DNA of 64,000 bases, from assembly GCF_013409065.1 (NCBI RefSeq), contig NZ_JACBZP010000001.1, forward strand, positions 496,001-560,000, given 5' to 3'. The translations under genes and the position numbers were made by a program. Under the pieces are notes generated by a model. That model was not told the origin of the DNA. It saw only the letters and a program-made list of their open reading frames with translations, and made no database searches. Positions 1 through 8,293 of this stretch are shown in pieces (the stretch's first letter is position 1; every line of letters starts with the position of its first letter). This DNA comes from Spelaeicoccus albus (GTDB taxonomy: Bacteria; Actinomycetota; Actinomycetes; Actinomycetales; Brevibacteriaceae).

Positions 1-185
1 CCCGAGAAGTACTCGCTACCGCCGGTGGAGACCTGAATGATGCCATCGGATTCGGCCTCGGCAAATCCGCGAATTGCCGCGTTGACGGTTTGTGACGACG
101 TCACGTTGATTGCCGGATACGCGAATCCGTGCGTTTTGGCACGGTCGATGAGCTCGGTGTAGACCTCGGGGCTAGCTAAAGGCAT
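1..185 (-). CDS. fba: Class II fructose-bisphosphate aldolase, N-terminal part (runs off the window)
   Basis: Only the first 61 codons are inside the window; the gene continues beyond base 1. The translation begins MPLASPEVYTELIDRAKTHG and continues through FAYPAINVTSSQT and ESDGIIQVSTGG. This is the highly conserved opening of actinobacterial class II (zinc-dependent) fructose-1,6-bisphosphate aldolase, which interconverts FBP with DHAP and glyceraldehyde-3-phosphate in glycolysis and gluconeogenesis. The ATG at 185-183 is the natural start because the conserved region begins immediately after it. The metal ligands lie outside the window. It is divergent from the UMF1 transporter, with a 157-bp intergenic region in which I recognise no clear operator. 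Confidence 0.9.
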   Translation of the reverse strand, partial: MPLASPEVYTELIDRAKTHGFAYPAINVTSSQTVNAAIRGFAEAESDGIIQVSTGGSEYFS

Positions 186-342
186 GTCAACTCCCAATCG
201 TTGGCTATGAGCACTCGCAAAGCGCGGCTTTCATCTGCGACGGCGCGAGCCTGGTAAAAACACGCGTCTTCCTATGATCTTTCCATGCCGCCCGGTGCGG
301 TTGCCACCCCGCCGTGCTCGTGAGGCGATACGCTGACCGGCA

Positions 343-1683
343 ATGAGTTCAATAACGCCTCCCACCGATGCCCGGGCCGGGGACGACGCGTCGCCGGTCC
401 GGCGCCGGGCCGTCATGTCCTGGGCGCTGTGGGATTGGGGGTCGGCGGCGTTCAACGCCGTCATCGTCACGTTCGTGTTCGCGCCGTACCTGACGAAGGG
501 CGTTGCCGAGAATGCGACGACGGGTTCGCAGTACCTCGGCTATGCACTGTCGATCGCCGGCGCGATCATCGCCATCGTGGCTCCGGCGGCCGGTACGCGC
601 GCCGACGAGCGAGGACGGCACAAGTTCTGGCTCGGGCTGCACACCGCCATCGTGATCGCCTGCATGGCCGGTATGTTCTTCGTCCGTGATTCGCCGTCAT
701 ATCTGTTGCTCGGCCTCGTGTTGTTGTCCGTCGGCAGCGTGTTCTTCGAATTCGCCGGCGTCAGCTACAACAGCTTGCTGGTGCGCGTGTCCTCCCGCAC
801 GAACGTCGGAAAGATCTCGGGTTTCGGCTGGGGCATGGGGTACGTCGGCGGCCTGGTGCTGCTGGCGCTCATGCTCGTGGCGTTCATCTTGCCGGGAACC
901 GGGTTGTTCGGCGTCGGGGACGCCGGCGGGCTGCGTTATCGCGCCGTCGCGCTTGCCGCGGCGTGCTGGTTCTTCGTCTTTGCCATCCCGGTCATGCTGT
1001 TCGTCCCGACGCTTCCGGCCCGGCCCGGCGACGTCGAGGCCAAACCGCGTGGACCGCTTGGCTCGATCATTGCGTTCTTCGCCGACTACAAGCGCGTCGT
1101 CTTGCGGATTGCACGGCTGTGGCGTCATGACCGGCGCACGCTGCACTTCTTCGTGGCCAGTGCGATATTTCGCGACGGCTTGGCCGCGATCTTCTCGTTC
1201 GCCGGCGTGTTGGCCGCCGGCAGCTACGGGTTCGGCTCATCCACGATCATCGTGCTGGGGATCGCCGCCAATGTCGTGGCCGGAGTCGGCGCGTGGATCG
1301 CCGGACCGCTGGATGACCGGCTCGGGCCCAAACTTGTCATAGTTGTCTCCCTGTGCTGCCTGGTCCTCGGGATCATTCCGATAGTGGCGAGCGGTTCGTC
1401 GGCGGTGTTCTGGGTGATGGCGTTGTTCTTGTCGTTCTTCGTCGGCCCGGTCCAGGCATCGTCGCGTTCACTGCTGGCCCGGCTCACGGCGCCCGGCCAC
1501 GAAGGCGAGAACTTCGGCCTGTACGCAACCACCGGACGGGCAGTGAGCTTCATGGGCCCGCTGGCGTTCTCGACGGCGATCGGCATCTTCGGCTTTCAAC
1601 GCGCCGGGGCCGTCGGCGTCGGCGTGGTACTGCTCATCGGGCTGGTCATCGTGTGGCCGCTCAAGGTCACCCGCACCGCGTAG
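343..1683 (+). CDS. MFS transporter of the UMF1 (Atg22-like) family
   Basis: A 446-residue membrane protein with about 12 hydrophobic segments. A cytoplasmic N-terminus of about 24 residues precedes the family motif WALWDWGSAAFN. The second hallmark, SGFGWGMGYVGG, lies near residue 165. Both are typical of bacterial UMF1 proteins, major-facilitator relatives of yeast Atg22. Length matches the family (about 420-460). The substrate of bacterial UMF1 proteins is generally unknown, so none is assigned. The gene is monocistronic and converges on the sugar kinase gene with an 18-bp gap. The ATG at 343 has a poor ribosome-binding site, so the start is less certain than the family assignment. Confidence 0.85.
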   Translation: MSSITPPTDARAGDDASPVRRRAVMSWALWDWGSAAFNAVIVTFVFAPYLTKGVAENATTGSQYLGYALSIAGAIIAIVAPAAGTRADERGRHKFWLGLHTAIVIACMAGMFFVRDSPSYLLLGLVLLSVGSVFFEFAGVSYNSLLVRVSSRTNVGKISGFGWGMGYVGGLVLLALMLVAFILPGTGLFGVGDAGGLRYRAVALAAACWFFVFAIPVMLFVPTLPARPGDVEAKPRGPLGSIIAFFADYKRVVLRIARLWRHDRRTLHFFVASAIFRDGLAAIFSFAGVLAAGSYGFGSSTIIVLGIAANVVAGVGAWIAGPLDDRLGPKLVIVVSLCCLVLGIIPIVASGSSAVFWVMALFLSFFVGPVQASSRSLLARLTAPGHEGENFGLYATTGRAVSFMGPLAFSTAIGIFGFQRAGAVGVGVVLLIGLVIVWPLKVTRTA

Positions 1684-1701
1684 CCGGCCGCCGCGTTTTG
1701 G

Positions 1702-2616
1702 TTAAAGGGCCGAGTTGCGGTGGGCGGCGGCCAACCGGATGGTGCCGATGACCGGGTCGACATCCAGCACGCGGACATCGGCCGCCGCTCCCAACCGCTC
1801 CCGCAGCCCGTCGACTGCCTCCGGCTGGTGCGTGGCCACGCCGCCGACCAGGACGACGGGGCCGGGCATCGCCAAATTGCCGGACACGCTTGCGATCATG
1901 CCGGCGACCCCGTCAATGCCTGCTTCGACTATCGACCGCGCCGCAGCATTGCCGCCGGACGCCGCCCGGAACACGAGCGGAGCCTTGCCGGCCCAAAAAC
2001 GCCGATCGGCGTCCGAATAGGCAAGGTGGATCAATTCGCCCGGGTCGGTGAGCCCGCACGCACGCAGCAGCTCGGCAGTCATCTCATCGGGCTCGTCGCC
2101 GGCGTCCATTCGGCGCAGCGCATGTCGGACGGCCTGAATGACCACCCAATACCCGCTGCCTTCGTCGCCGAGAAGGTAACCCCAGCCGCCCGAGCGCGCT
2201 TCGCGTCCGCCGGCGTCCATCCCCCATGCCGCGGTGCCGGTCCCCCAGACGACGCCGATGCCGGCGTCGAGACCTGCCGCGGCAAGGATCAGATGCGTAT
2301 CGTGCACGACCACCGCGTCGTCGGCTCGCATGCTGGGCCGGATCAGATCGATCAGGCGCTGTTGATCGGCGTCCGTGTCGACGCCGGCGGACCCGGCACA
2401 CACCAGATTGACGTCCGGGCTGCCGAGTTCGGCATACGCTTCGCGCAGGTTCGCTTCGGCCTCCGACCGCGTGACGGATTGCGTGTTGGCGCTTCCCGCG
2501 ACAGCTTCACGGACGATGACGTCGCTTTCGATCAGGACGGCGTGCGTCTTCGTCCCACCGATGTCGAGGCCGATGGTCGTACCGGTGTGGGCATGCGTGG
2601 ATTCAGTCATGCACAT
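1702..2616 (-). CDS. N-acetylglucosamine kinase-type sugar kinase (BadF/BadG/BcrA/BcrD ATPase family)
   Basis: A 304-residue cytoplasmic ASKHA-fold kinase. The phosphate-1 motif DIGGTKT is at residues 18-24. A second ATP-contact region, VWGTGTAAWG, and the conserved WGYLLGDEGSGYW block follow, as in GlcNAc kinases of the BadF/BcrA group (Pfam PF01869). Expected reaction: ATP-dependent 6-phosphorylation of GlcNAc or a related sugar salvaged from cell wall or chitin; the exact sugar is not provable here. The start could be ATG at 2616 or two codons inside. It lies 3 bp from the stop of trmH and in the same direction, so the two could share a transcript. Confidence 0.75.
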   Translation of the reverse strand: MCMTESTHAHTGTTIGLDIGGTKTHAVLIESDVIVREAVAGSANTQSVTRSEAEANLREAYAELGSPDVNLVCAGSAGVDTDADQQRLIDLIRPSMRADDAVVVHDTHLILAAAGLDAGIGVVWGTGTAAWGMDAGGREARSGGWGYLLGDEGSGYWVVIQAVRHALRRMDAGDEPDEMTAELLRACGLTDPGELIHLAYSDADRRFWAGKAPLVFRAASGGNAAARSIVEAGIDGVAGMIASVSGNLAMPGPVVLVGGVATHQPEAVDGLRERLGAAADVRVLDVDPVIGTIRLAAAHRNSAL

Positions 2617-2619
2617 AAC

Positions 2620-3315
2620 TTAGCTGTCGGCACTTAGCGGCCGGACCGGCTGGTCGAAGATGTGACGACGCACCCAGGCATGCATGGCGATCGCGGCGGC
2701 AGCCGACGCGTTGATCGACCGGGTCGAGCCGAACTGTTCAATCGACAAGACCGCATCGCACGCTCGGTGCGCATCCTCGGACAATCCGGGGCCTTCCTGC
2801 CCGAATACCAGCATGCACCGGCGCGGAAGGTCGTAGGTTTCCAAGGGCACCGAATCGGGAAAGTTGTCGATCCCTATCAGCGGCACGCCGTTGTCTGCAG
2901 CCCAGCCGGTCAGCTCGGCAAAGGTCGGGTGATGGAGGATGTGCTGGTACTTGTCGGTGACCATGGCGCCGCGGCGGTTCCAGCGGCGTCGTCCGACGAT
3001 GTGTACGGCTGCCACGTTGAACGCGTTCGCCGTCCGTACGACCGACCCGATGTTCAGATCGTGCTGCCAGTTCTCAACGGCGATATGCAGTTCGTGCCGC
3101 GTCGTGTCCAGGTCGGCGACAATCGCGTCGTGACGCCAGTACCGGTATTTGTCGACGACGTTGCGCCGGTCGCCGGCGGCAAGCAGCTCGTCGTCCCACT
3201 GATCGCCGTCGGGCCGCCGCCCCGTCCACGGCCCGACGCCGTGCGTCGGCGATTCCGGCTGCCCGGCGTCGTCCGCCGGTACCTCCGGCTCCGGGCCGGA
3301 CGGCGCTTTGGCCAC
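2620..3315 (-). CDS. TrmH-family RNA 2'-O-methyltransferase (SPOUT)
   Basis: A 231-residue SPOUT methyltransferase. The three knot motifs are clear: NIGSVVRTANAF, LVFGQEGPGLS and IEQFGSTRSINASAAAAIAM. It should methylate a ribose 2'-OH of tRNA or rRNA using S-adenosylmethionine; the target nucleotide is not known. I place the start at a GTG (3315-3313) that shares its first G with the TAG stop of the upstream permease gene, implying translational coupling. A longer in-frame reading upstream would overlap the permease extensively and is rejected. The first 55 or so residues are Pro/Asp/Gly-rich and probably disordered. Confidence 0.85.
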   Translation of the reverse strand: MAKAPSGPEPEVPADDAGQPESPTHGVGPWTGRRPDGDQWDDELLAAGDRRNVVDKYRYWRHDAIVADLDTTRHELHIAVENWQHDLNIGSVVRTANAFNVAAVHIVGRRRWNRRGAMVTDKYQHILHHPTFAELTGWAADNGVPLIGIDNFPDSVPLETYDLPRRCMLVFGQEGPGLSEDAHRACDAVLSIEQFGSTRSINASAAAAIAMHAWVRRHIFDQPVRPLSADS

Positions 3316-4766
3316 TATCGGCTCGCGCCGCTGAGCGACCTGTGGGTTGCGCGTTTGTAAATGGATCCGCAAACGGCCAAGACGATCCAGACCCCGACGA
3401 TCATGCCGCCCACGGCAGCCAACGGAGCCCACCATTCGAGGCCGCCCGTGAAGATGCGCACCGGCATGACGACCGGCGAGGACAACGGCAGGTACGACAG
3501 CCATTTCATGACCATGTCGTTGTGCTGATAGATCACCGCAGCGATCAGCGGCAGCACGAGGGCCAACACCATGACGGTGAGCCAGATGACGCGTCGCAGA
3601 TGCGTGCGCGCCGCTGCAGCCGCAGCGAACAGTCCTGCAAACAGGGCAAGCCCGCCCGCAAAGAGCAGCATGGCCCACCCCAGCGTGATCGAGGTCGACA
3701 CCGCCAGCGACGTCGGCCCGATGATTGACAGGGCAAGCAAGACTATCGCGCTGAGCAGGACGGCTTGAGCCAGGCCGAGCACGCCTCTGCCGACGACCTT
3801 GCCGGACATCAGCGACTTCGCCTTCACGACCGACAGCAGCACTTCGTTGGCGCGGTTCCGTCGTTCGTCGACAACAGTTTGCGCAATGGCGACCCCGAGG
3901 ACCAGCACGATGACCAGCAGCGCGCCGGCCAGTCCGATGCCGAGCGAATTGATCAGCGTGTTGCTGTGGTCCTTCGGCTGCAGATACTTCACCTCGGGAG
4001 AGCCGCTCTGTGAGAGCACCTTGTCGATCGCGTCGCTGACGGCAGTGGGCTTATCGCTCTTGGCGATGATGATCGGCTTGCCCGTTTGCTTATCGGAATC
4101 GATTGCAGCGTCGACGGAACCGTCGAGAACCATGGACTTCGCGGCGTCCTTGGTCTTGGCCGGCTTGATGTGCATGCTGAGCTGTTGCTCGGCTTGCGGC
4201 ACTTGCTTGGCCGTGACGCCGACCATCGCAACGGTCGGCATGTCCGACCCCTTCGACGAGTAGAGGTGCCCGCCGATCACTGCGCCAAGCACGGCAAGCA
4301 CCATCACGAGTGTCGAGATGAGGAATGCCTTGCTGCGCAACGTCGCAGTCATTTCGCGGTGGGCCACCAGCCACAGGGTGCCGCCGGACGTCGGCGGCAT
4401 CCGGTCGGTGACAAGGCCGGACGGCGGCAGCTCATCGGACTCGTCGTCCCGCAGCTCTTCGGGCAGCTCGTCGACATCCCCGCCGTCCTCGCCGTCCTCG
4501 TCGTCATCGGCGGCTTCGATATCGCCGAGCGCCGCCGGGTCGAGCGGTGCCGACTTCTTGGCCCGCCGAGTGCTGACAAGCTTTTGCTGTTCTTCGCGGC
4601 TCAGGTCGCCTTCGGCCTCTTTGGCTTCAGCCTCGTTGGCCTCGCCCTCTCGGTCTTCGGCCTCCGGAGCTTCCTCCTCGGCCGCCTTTTCCCGGGCTTC
4701 CTTTTCCTGGGCTTCCTTTTCCTTGGCCGCCTTTTCCTGGGCCGCGCGTGACTTTCGGTTGCTCAT
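3315..4766 (-). CDS. ABC-2 type export permease (NatB-like) with a long charged N-terminal extension
   Basis: A 483-residue protein. Residues 1 to about 130 are extremely rich in Lys/Glu/Ala then Asp/Glu (repeats such as KEKEAQEKEAREK), predicted coiled coil or disordered. The ABC-2 permease follows: one membrane segment near residue 150 (AFLISTLVMVLAVLGAVIGG), a large extracytoplasmic loop, then five or six C-terminal segments containing VVDERRNRANEVLLSVVKA, a typical NatB/YhaP-family signature. The start ATG overlaps the TGA of the ATPase gene (ATGA), and the stop overlaps trmH, giving an ATPase-permease-trmH unit. The charged head is not usual for NatB proteins. Probably an exporter; substrate unknown. 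Confidence 0.8.
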   Translation of the reverse strand: MSNRKSRAAQEKAAKEKEAQEKEAREKAAEEEAPEAEDREGEANEAEAKEAEGDLSREEQQKLVSTRRAKKSAPLDPAALGDIEAADDDEDGEDGGDVDELPEELRDDESDELPPSGLVTDRMPPTSGGTLWLVAHREMTATLRSKAFLISTLVMVLAVLGAVIGGHLYSSKGSDMPTVAMVGVTAKQVPQAEQQLSMHIKPAKTKDAAKSMVLDGSVDAAIDSDKQTGKPIIIAKSDKPTAVSDAIDKVLSQSGSPEVKYLQPKDHSNTLINSLGIGLAGALLVIVLVLGVAIAQTVVDERRNRANEVLLSVVKAKSLMSGKVVGRGVLGLAQAVLLSAIVLLALSIIGPTSLAVSTSITLGWAMLLFAGGLALFAGLFAAAAAARTHLRRVIWLTVMVLALVLPLIAAVIYQHNDMVMKWLSYLPLSSPVVMPVRIFTGGLEWWAPLAAVGGMIVGVWIVLAVCGSIYKRATHRSLSGASR

Positions 4767-5653
4767 ACTGCTGTGGTCCTCGCAAGCTCATCGATGGTGG
4801 GCGCTTCGGCGCTGAAATGGGTGACGGTTCCGAGCCCGAGCGCCTTTTGCAGCACCCGCTGACTGACGTCGGCGCGGTCGGCCTCGTCGGCGACGCTGAA
4901 CCGTGCGTAGTTGCCGTCGAGCTCGTCGACGGTGACGCCGGAGACGTTCCCCAGCCAGTCGAGCCCGGCCGAGGCCTCGATCTCGAAGCGGCCGGTCGGC
5001 ACAAGGAGTTCATTGGTGGCGGCTTCGGCTTGCACTTCGCCGTCCTGCAGAATGACGAGGTTGTCCGTCACGCCTTCCACAACGCCGAGTTCAGTAGTCG
5101 TCAGCACGATCGGCACCCCGGATTCGGCGTGTCCGCCAAGTACCTCGATGATGTCGTCCACGGCGCCGGTGTCCAGCCCCTCGAACGGGGCGTCCAGCAT
5201 GATCACGTCGGGATCGTGCACCAATGTGGCGGCAATCTGCACGCGCTGCCGGTCGCCGAGGCCGAGCGAATCGAGCCTTAAGTCGGCGAAGTCCGCGATG
5301 CCGAGTTTTTCCAGCAGCGTGTGGGTATTGCGCTCGGCTGCGCCCAGACTGAAGCCGTGCAGTCGGCCGATGTACACCAACTGCTGGGCCACCCGCATCG
5401 ACGGGTAGAGACCGCGCTGCTGCGGCAGGTACCCGACCCGTTGCAGGTCGACGCCGTCCAGCGCTTCGCCGTCGAGCAGCACGGACCCGTCGTCCGCGTC
5501 CAACAGCCCGGCAAGAATCCGCAACAAAGTCGTCTTACCGGCGTCGCGCCCGCCAACGATCCCGGTCAGCGTCCCGGCGGGAACGTCGAAACCGACGTCG
5601 GATAGCACCTGCAGGTCACCAAATGACCTGGTGATGCCCTTCACCTCAAGCAT
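4763..5653 (-). CDS. ABC transporter ATP-binding protein with degenerate catalytic motifs
   Basis: A 296-residue ABC ATPase of the NatA/drug-export (DrrA-like) type. Walker A is GGRDAGKTT (around residues 34-42) and the Q-loop is LPQQRG (near 78). Key hydrolysis residues differ: Walker B reads VIMLDAPFEGLD with Ala155 where the catalytic Glu should be, the signature reads LGLGD instead of LSGGQ, and the H-loop position is Thr187 instead of His. A C-terminal region of about 90 residues follows, as in NatA-type proteins. It pairs with the downstream overlapping permease. The fold is certain; full ATPase activity is doubtful (see findings). Confidence 0.85.
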   Translation of the reverse strand: MLEVKGITRSFGDLQVLSDVGFDVPAGTLTGIVGGRDAGKTTLLRILAGLLDADDGSVLLDGEALDGVDLQRVGYLPQQRGLYPSMRVAQQLVYIGRLHGFSLGAAERNTHTLLEKLGIADFADLRLDSLGLGDRQRVQIAATLVHDPDVIMLDAPFEGLDTGAVDDIIEVLGGHAESGVPIVLTTTELGVVEGVTDNLVILQDGEVQAEAATNELLVPTGRFEIEASAGLDWLGNVSGVTVDELDGNYARFSVADEADRADVSQRVLQKALGLGTVTHFSAEAPTIDELARTTAV

Positions 5654-5827
5654 GGTTATTCCTTAGCTGTGCATTGGAAGTTGTGCGGCGCGCCTGCGGA
5701 CGACAGGCGGCTAGTCCCGGTCAACGCTACCTAATCCGATACCGGTACCACTAATATCCGAAGAGTCTTGGTTTTCGCTGAGCCGTCTCTCATAGCCCGC
5801 GGACAGCCGCTCCCGTAGTCTAGTCGG

Positions 5828-6559
5828 GTGATGATCTCCGGCCATTTGGCATACTTGGGCGCCCTTCCCGACTGGGCTCCGCACTGGCTGGGCTTCCTCA
5901 GCGCCGATACCTTGCTGGGCTGGTTCCCGCCCGAAATCCTGGTGCTGGTCATCTGCATTGTCATCTTCATCGAAACCGGCCTGCTGTTCCCGTTCCTGCC
6001 GGGTGATTCGCTGCTGTTCGTCGGCGGCCTGCTGGTGGCGACCGGCCAGATCCACGAACCGCTCTGGCTGCTTTGCCTGACCGTCTCGGCCTGCGCATTC
6101 GCCGGAGATCAGCTCGCGTTCTTCATCGGATCCAAGGCCGGACGACGTCTGTTCAATAATCCGGACGCGCGCATCTTGAAGCCGAAATATCTGGAAAAGA
6201 CCGACGATTTCTTCGCCAAGTACGGCGGGCGCACCATTGTGATCGCCCGGTTCGTACCGATCATCCGCACGTTCGCCGCGGTCGTGGCCGGCACCTCGGC
6301 CCTGCGCTACCGGGTCTTCGTGGGCTTTGACGTGATCGGCGCCATCAGCTGGGGATCCGGCGTGACGGTGATCGGGTTCTTCTTGGGGCAGATCCCGTTC
6401 GTGCACAACAACATCGAGCTCATCCTCGTCGCCATGGTGTTCGTGTCGGTGATCCCCATCATCATCGAGTACGTGCGACACCGCGGCAAGAACTCACCCG
6501 AGACCGCCTCGTCGAACTCGCCCGGGACCGCCGCACCGGACGTTCCCGAGGACTCCTAG
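5828..6559 (+). CDS. DedA-family membrane protein (VTT domain)
   Basis: A 243-residue integral membrane protein of the DedA/VTT family (PF09335), implicated in lipid-carrier or phospholipid recycling and membrane homeostasis. Family hallmarks are FIETGLLFPFLPGDSLL near residue 40 and ARFVPIIRTFAAVVAG near residue 140, with the conserved Arg residues, followed by a Gly-rich membrane segment. The last 25 residues are Ser/Pro/Glu-rich and probably disordered. The start may be GTG 5828 or the next codon, ATG 5831. The gene converges on pyrE, with stops 16 bp apart. Confidence 0.85.
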   Translation: MMISGHLAYLGALPDWAPHWLGFLSADTLLGWFPPEILVLVICIVIFIETGLLFPFLPGDSLLFVGGLLVATGQIHEPLWLLCLTVSACAFAGDQLAFFIGSKAGRRLFNNPDARILKPKYLEKTDDFFAKYGGRTIVIARFVPIIRTFAAVVAGTSALRYRVFVGFDVIGAISWGSGVTVIGFFLGQIPFVHNNIELILVAMVFVSVIPIIIEYVRHRGKNSPETASSNSPGTAAPDVPEDS

Positions 6560-6575
6560 GGTCGAGTCGGCCGGC

Positions 6576-7157
6576 TCAGGCCAAGCCGAGGTCGGCCAAC
6601 GACAACGCCGCCAAATAGCGCAGTCCCGCAGCTTCGACCTTCTCCTTGGCGCCGGTATCCCTGTCGACGACCACCGCGACAGCCGCTACGTCGGCGCCGG
6701 CTTCGCGAAGTGCTTCGACGGCGGTCAGCACCGATCCTCCGGTCGTCGACGTGTCTTCGACGGCGACTACTCGGCGTCCTGCGACGTCCGGGCCCTCCAC
6801 GCGGCGGGACAGCCCGTGCGCCTTTGCTTGTTTGCGCACCACGAACGAGTCGATGCCTCGGCCGCGGGCAGCCGACTGGTGCAAGACTGCCGTCCCGACC
6901 GGATCGGCACCCATTGTGAGTCCGCCGACGGCGTCCACGTCGCCGAGGCCGGCATCGTCGAGCAGGTCCAGCATGACGGCACCGACCAGCGGGGCGCCCG
7001 CGGCGGACAGTGCGATACGGCGCAGATCGAGGTAATAATCAACCTCGAGCCCCGAGCTGAGCGTCAAATGCTCGCGGATGAGGGCCTTATCGGTGATCTG
7101 TCGGATGAGTGCGGCGCGGGCGTCTGCGGGCGTGGCGATATCAGGCATGTCCTTCAT
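6576..7157 (-). CDS. pyrE: Orotate phosphoribosyltransferase
   Basis: A 193-residue enzyme of de novo pyrimidine synthesis: orotate plus PRPP gives OMP. The type I PRT PRPP-binding loop is VAVEDTSTTGGS, the flexible-loop Lys region is VRKQAKAHG, and GGLTMGADPV matches bacterial PyrE. Two starts are possible, ATG 7157 and ATG 7148 (MPDIATP); the longer is given, and neither has a strong ribosome-binding site. The upstream in-frame reading belongs to antisense of the reductase gene and is ignored. Orientation is opposite to DedA and the same as the betaine-type cluster that begins 26 bp upstream. Confidence 0.9.
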   Translation of the reverse strand: MKDMPDIATPADARAALIRQITDKALIREHLTLSSGLEVDYYLDLRRIALSAAGAPLVGAVMLDLLDDAGLGDVDAVGGLTMGADPVGTAVLHQSAARGRGIDSFVVRKQAKAHGLSRRVEGPDVAGRRVVAVEDTSTTGGSVLTAVEALREAGADVAAVAVVVDRDTGAKEKVEAAGLRYLAALSLADLGLA

Positions 7158-7183
7158 CTTATGCGCCGCACCGGCCGGGCCGT

Positions 7184-8293
7184 TCAGGCGTCGACCACCA
7201 GATCGTCGGTCGGCTTCGAGCAGCACGGCAGGAACCGTCCGGCATCGATCTCCGCCGGCGTGATACCGCCCTGGTGGTGCATGTCGACGGCGCCGCCGGT
7301 CAACGTGGACTTGCACGTGCCGCAGATCCCCTCCGTGCAGGACGACGGCAGCGAGAGCCCGGCTTTTCCGGCTGCTTCCAGCACCGTCGAGTCCGCGGGG
7401 CAGTCGATCACCCGCCCGCGGCGCTGGAAGGTCACTGTGAAAGTCGCGGTTGCCGACGAGGCCGCCGACACGCCGCCCGGGTCGCTGATTCCGCCCGGCG
7501 CCGCGTCCGCGTCGCCGCCGATCACGAAACTCTCCGTGTGCACCCGGCCGGAGTCGGCGCCGGCGGCGGACGCCGCGTCGACTGCCATGCTTCGAAATCC
7601 CTCCGGCCCGCACACGAAGATCTCACGCACGGCAAGATCGGGTACCAGCGCCAAAAGCCGCCCGGCGTTCAACCGCGCCGGAGCCGGCCCGCCGGGTGCG
7701 GCGCGGCGCGTGAGGATGGTGCGCACGTGCGCGCCGGAGGCCGCCATGGCATCGAGCTCGGCGTCGAAGATGACGTCATCCGGAGTCGCAGCGCTGTAGA
7801 CGAAGGCGATGTCCGCTCCCTTGCCGGCATCGATCAGCCGGCGTGCCATGGACATGACCGGCGTAATGCCGCTGCCTGCCGCAATGAACGCGTAGGAAGC
7901 CGCGGAGTCCGATGCGAGAGTGAAATACCCGACCGGGCCGACCACGTCGATCTCGTCGCCAACGCGCATCCGGTCGTGCAGCCACGTCGAGACCGCGCCG
8001 GCCGGCTTGCGTTTCACGGTCAGCGCGAGACCGGGCCGGCTCGGAGTCGAACTGAGCGTGAAGCACCTGCCGATATCGCGGCCGTCGATGCGGGCCAGCA
8101 CCGTAACGTATTGGCCGGCCTCGTAGTCGAAGTCATATCCGTCGCACGGCGCGAAGCGGAAGGTCTTCACCGCCCGGGCGACCTGCTCGATGCCGGTGCA
8201 CGTCAGCCGCCGGACGGCGCCCGGCTCCGGCGGGCTCGCCGTTTCGGCACCAAGCGGGCCGGCCAGGCCGATGGGGCCGGTCAGCGTGGTCAT
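7184..8293 (-). CDS. FAD/[2Fe-2S] reductase component of a Rieske N-demethylase (GbcB-like)
   Basis: A 369-residue electron-transfer protein. It has a ferredoxin-NADP reductase module with the flavin motif RCFTLSS (76-82) and NAD-binding GSGITP (140-145), then a C-terminal plant-type [2Fe-2S] domain with Cys319, Cys324, Cys327 and Cys357 (C-x4-C-x2-C-x29-C). This order is that of GbcB (glycine betaine), the partner of Stc2 (stachydrine) and CntB (carnitine). It supplies NAD(P)H electrons to the Rieske oxygenase encoded just upstream. Its ATG overlaps the oxygenase TGA (ATGA at 8290-8293), so translation is coupled. A linker of about 25 Gly/Ala/Asp-rich residues separates the domains. Confidence 0.85.
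   Translation of the reverse strand: MTTLTGPIGLAGPLGAETASPPEPGAVRRLTCTGIEQVARAVKTFRFAPCDGYDFDYEAGQYVTVLARIDGRDIGRCFTLSSTPSRPGLALTVKRKPAGAVSTWLHDRMRVGDEIDVVGPVGYFTLASDSAASYAFIAAGSGITPVMSMARRLIDAGKGADIAFVYSAATPDDVIFDAELDAMAASGAHVRTILTRRAAPGGPAPARLNAGRLLALVPDLAVREIFVCGPEGFRSMAVDAASAAGADSGRVHTESFVIGGDADAAPGGISDPGGVSAASSATATFTVTFQRRGRVIDCPADSTVLEAAGKAGLSLPSSCTEGICGTCKSTLTGGAVDMHHQGGITPAEIDAGRFLPCCSKPTDDLVVDA

Noticed and set aside
2620-3678. A 352-residue version of the TrmH protein
   Set aside because: Its first 121 codons overlap the permease gene in another frame and show no conservation; the GTG at 3315 overlapping the permease stop is the sensible start.
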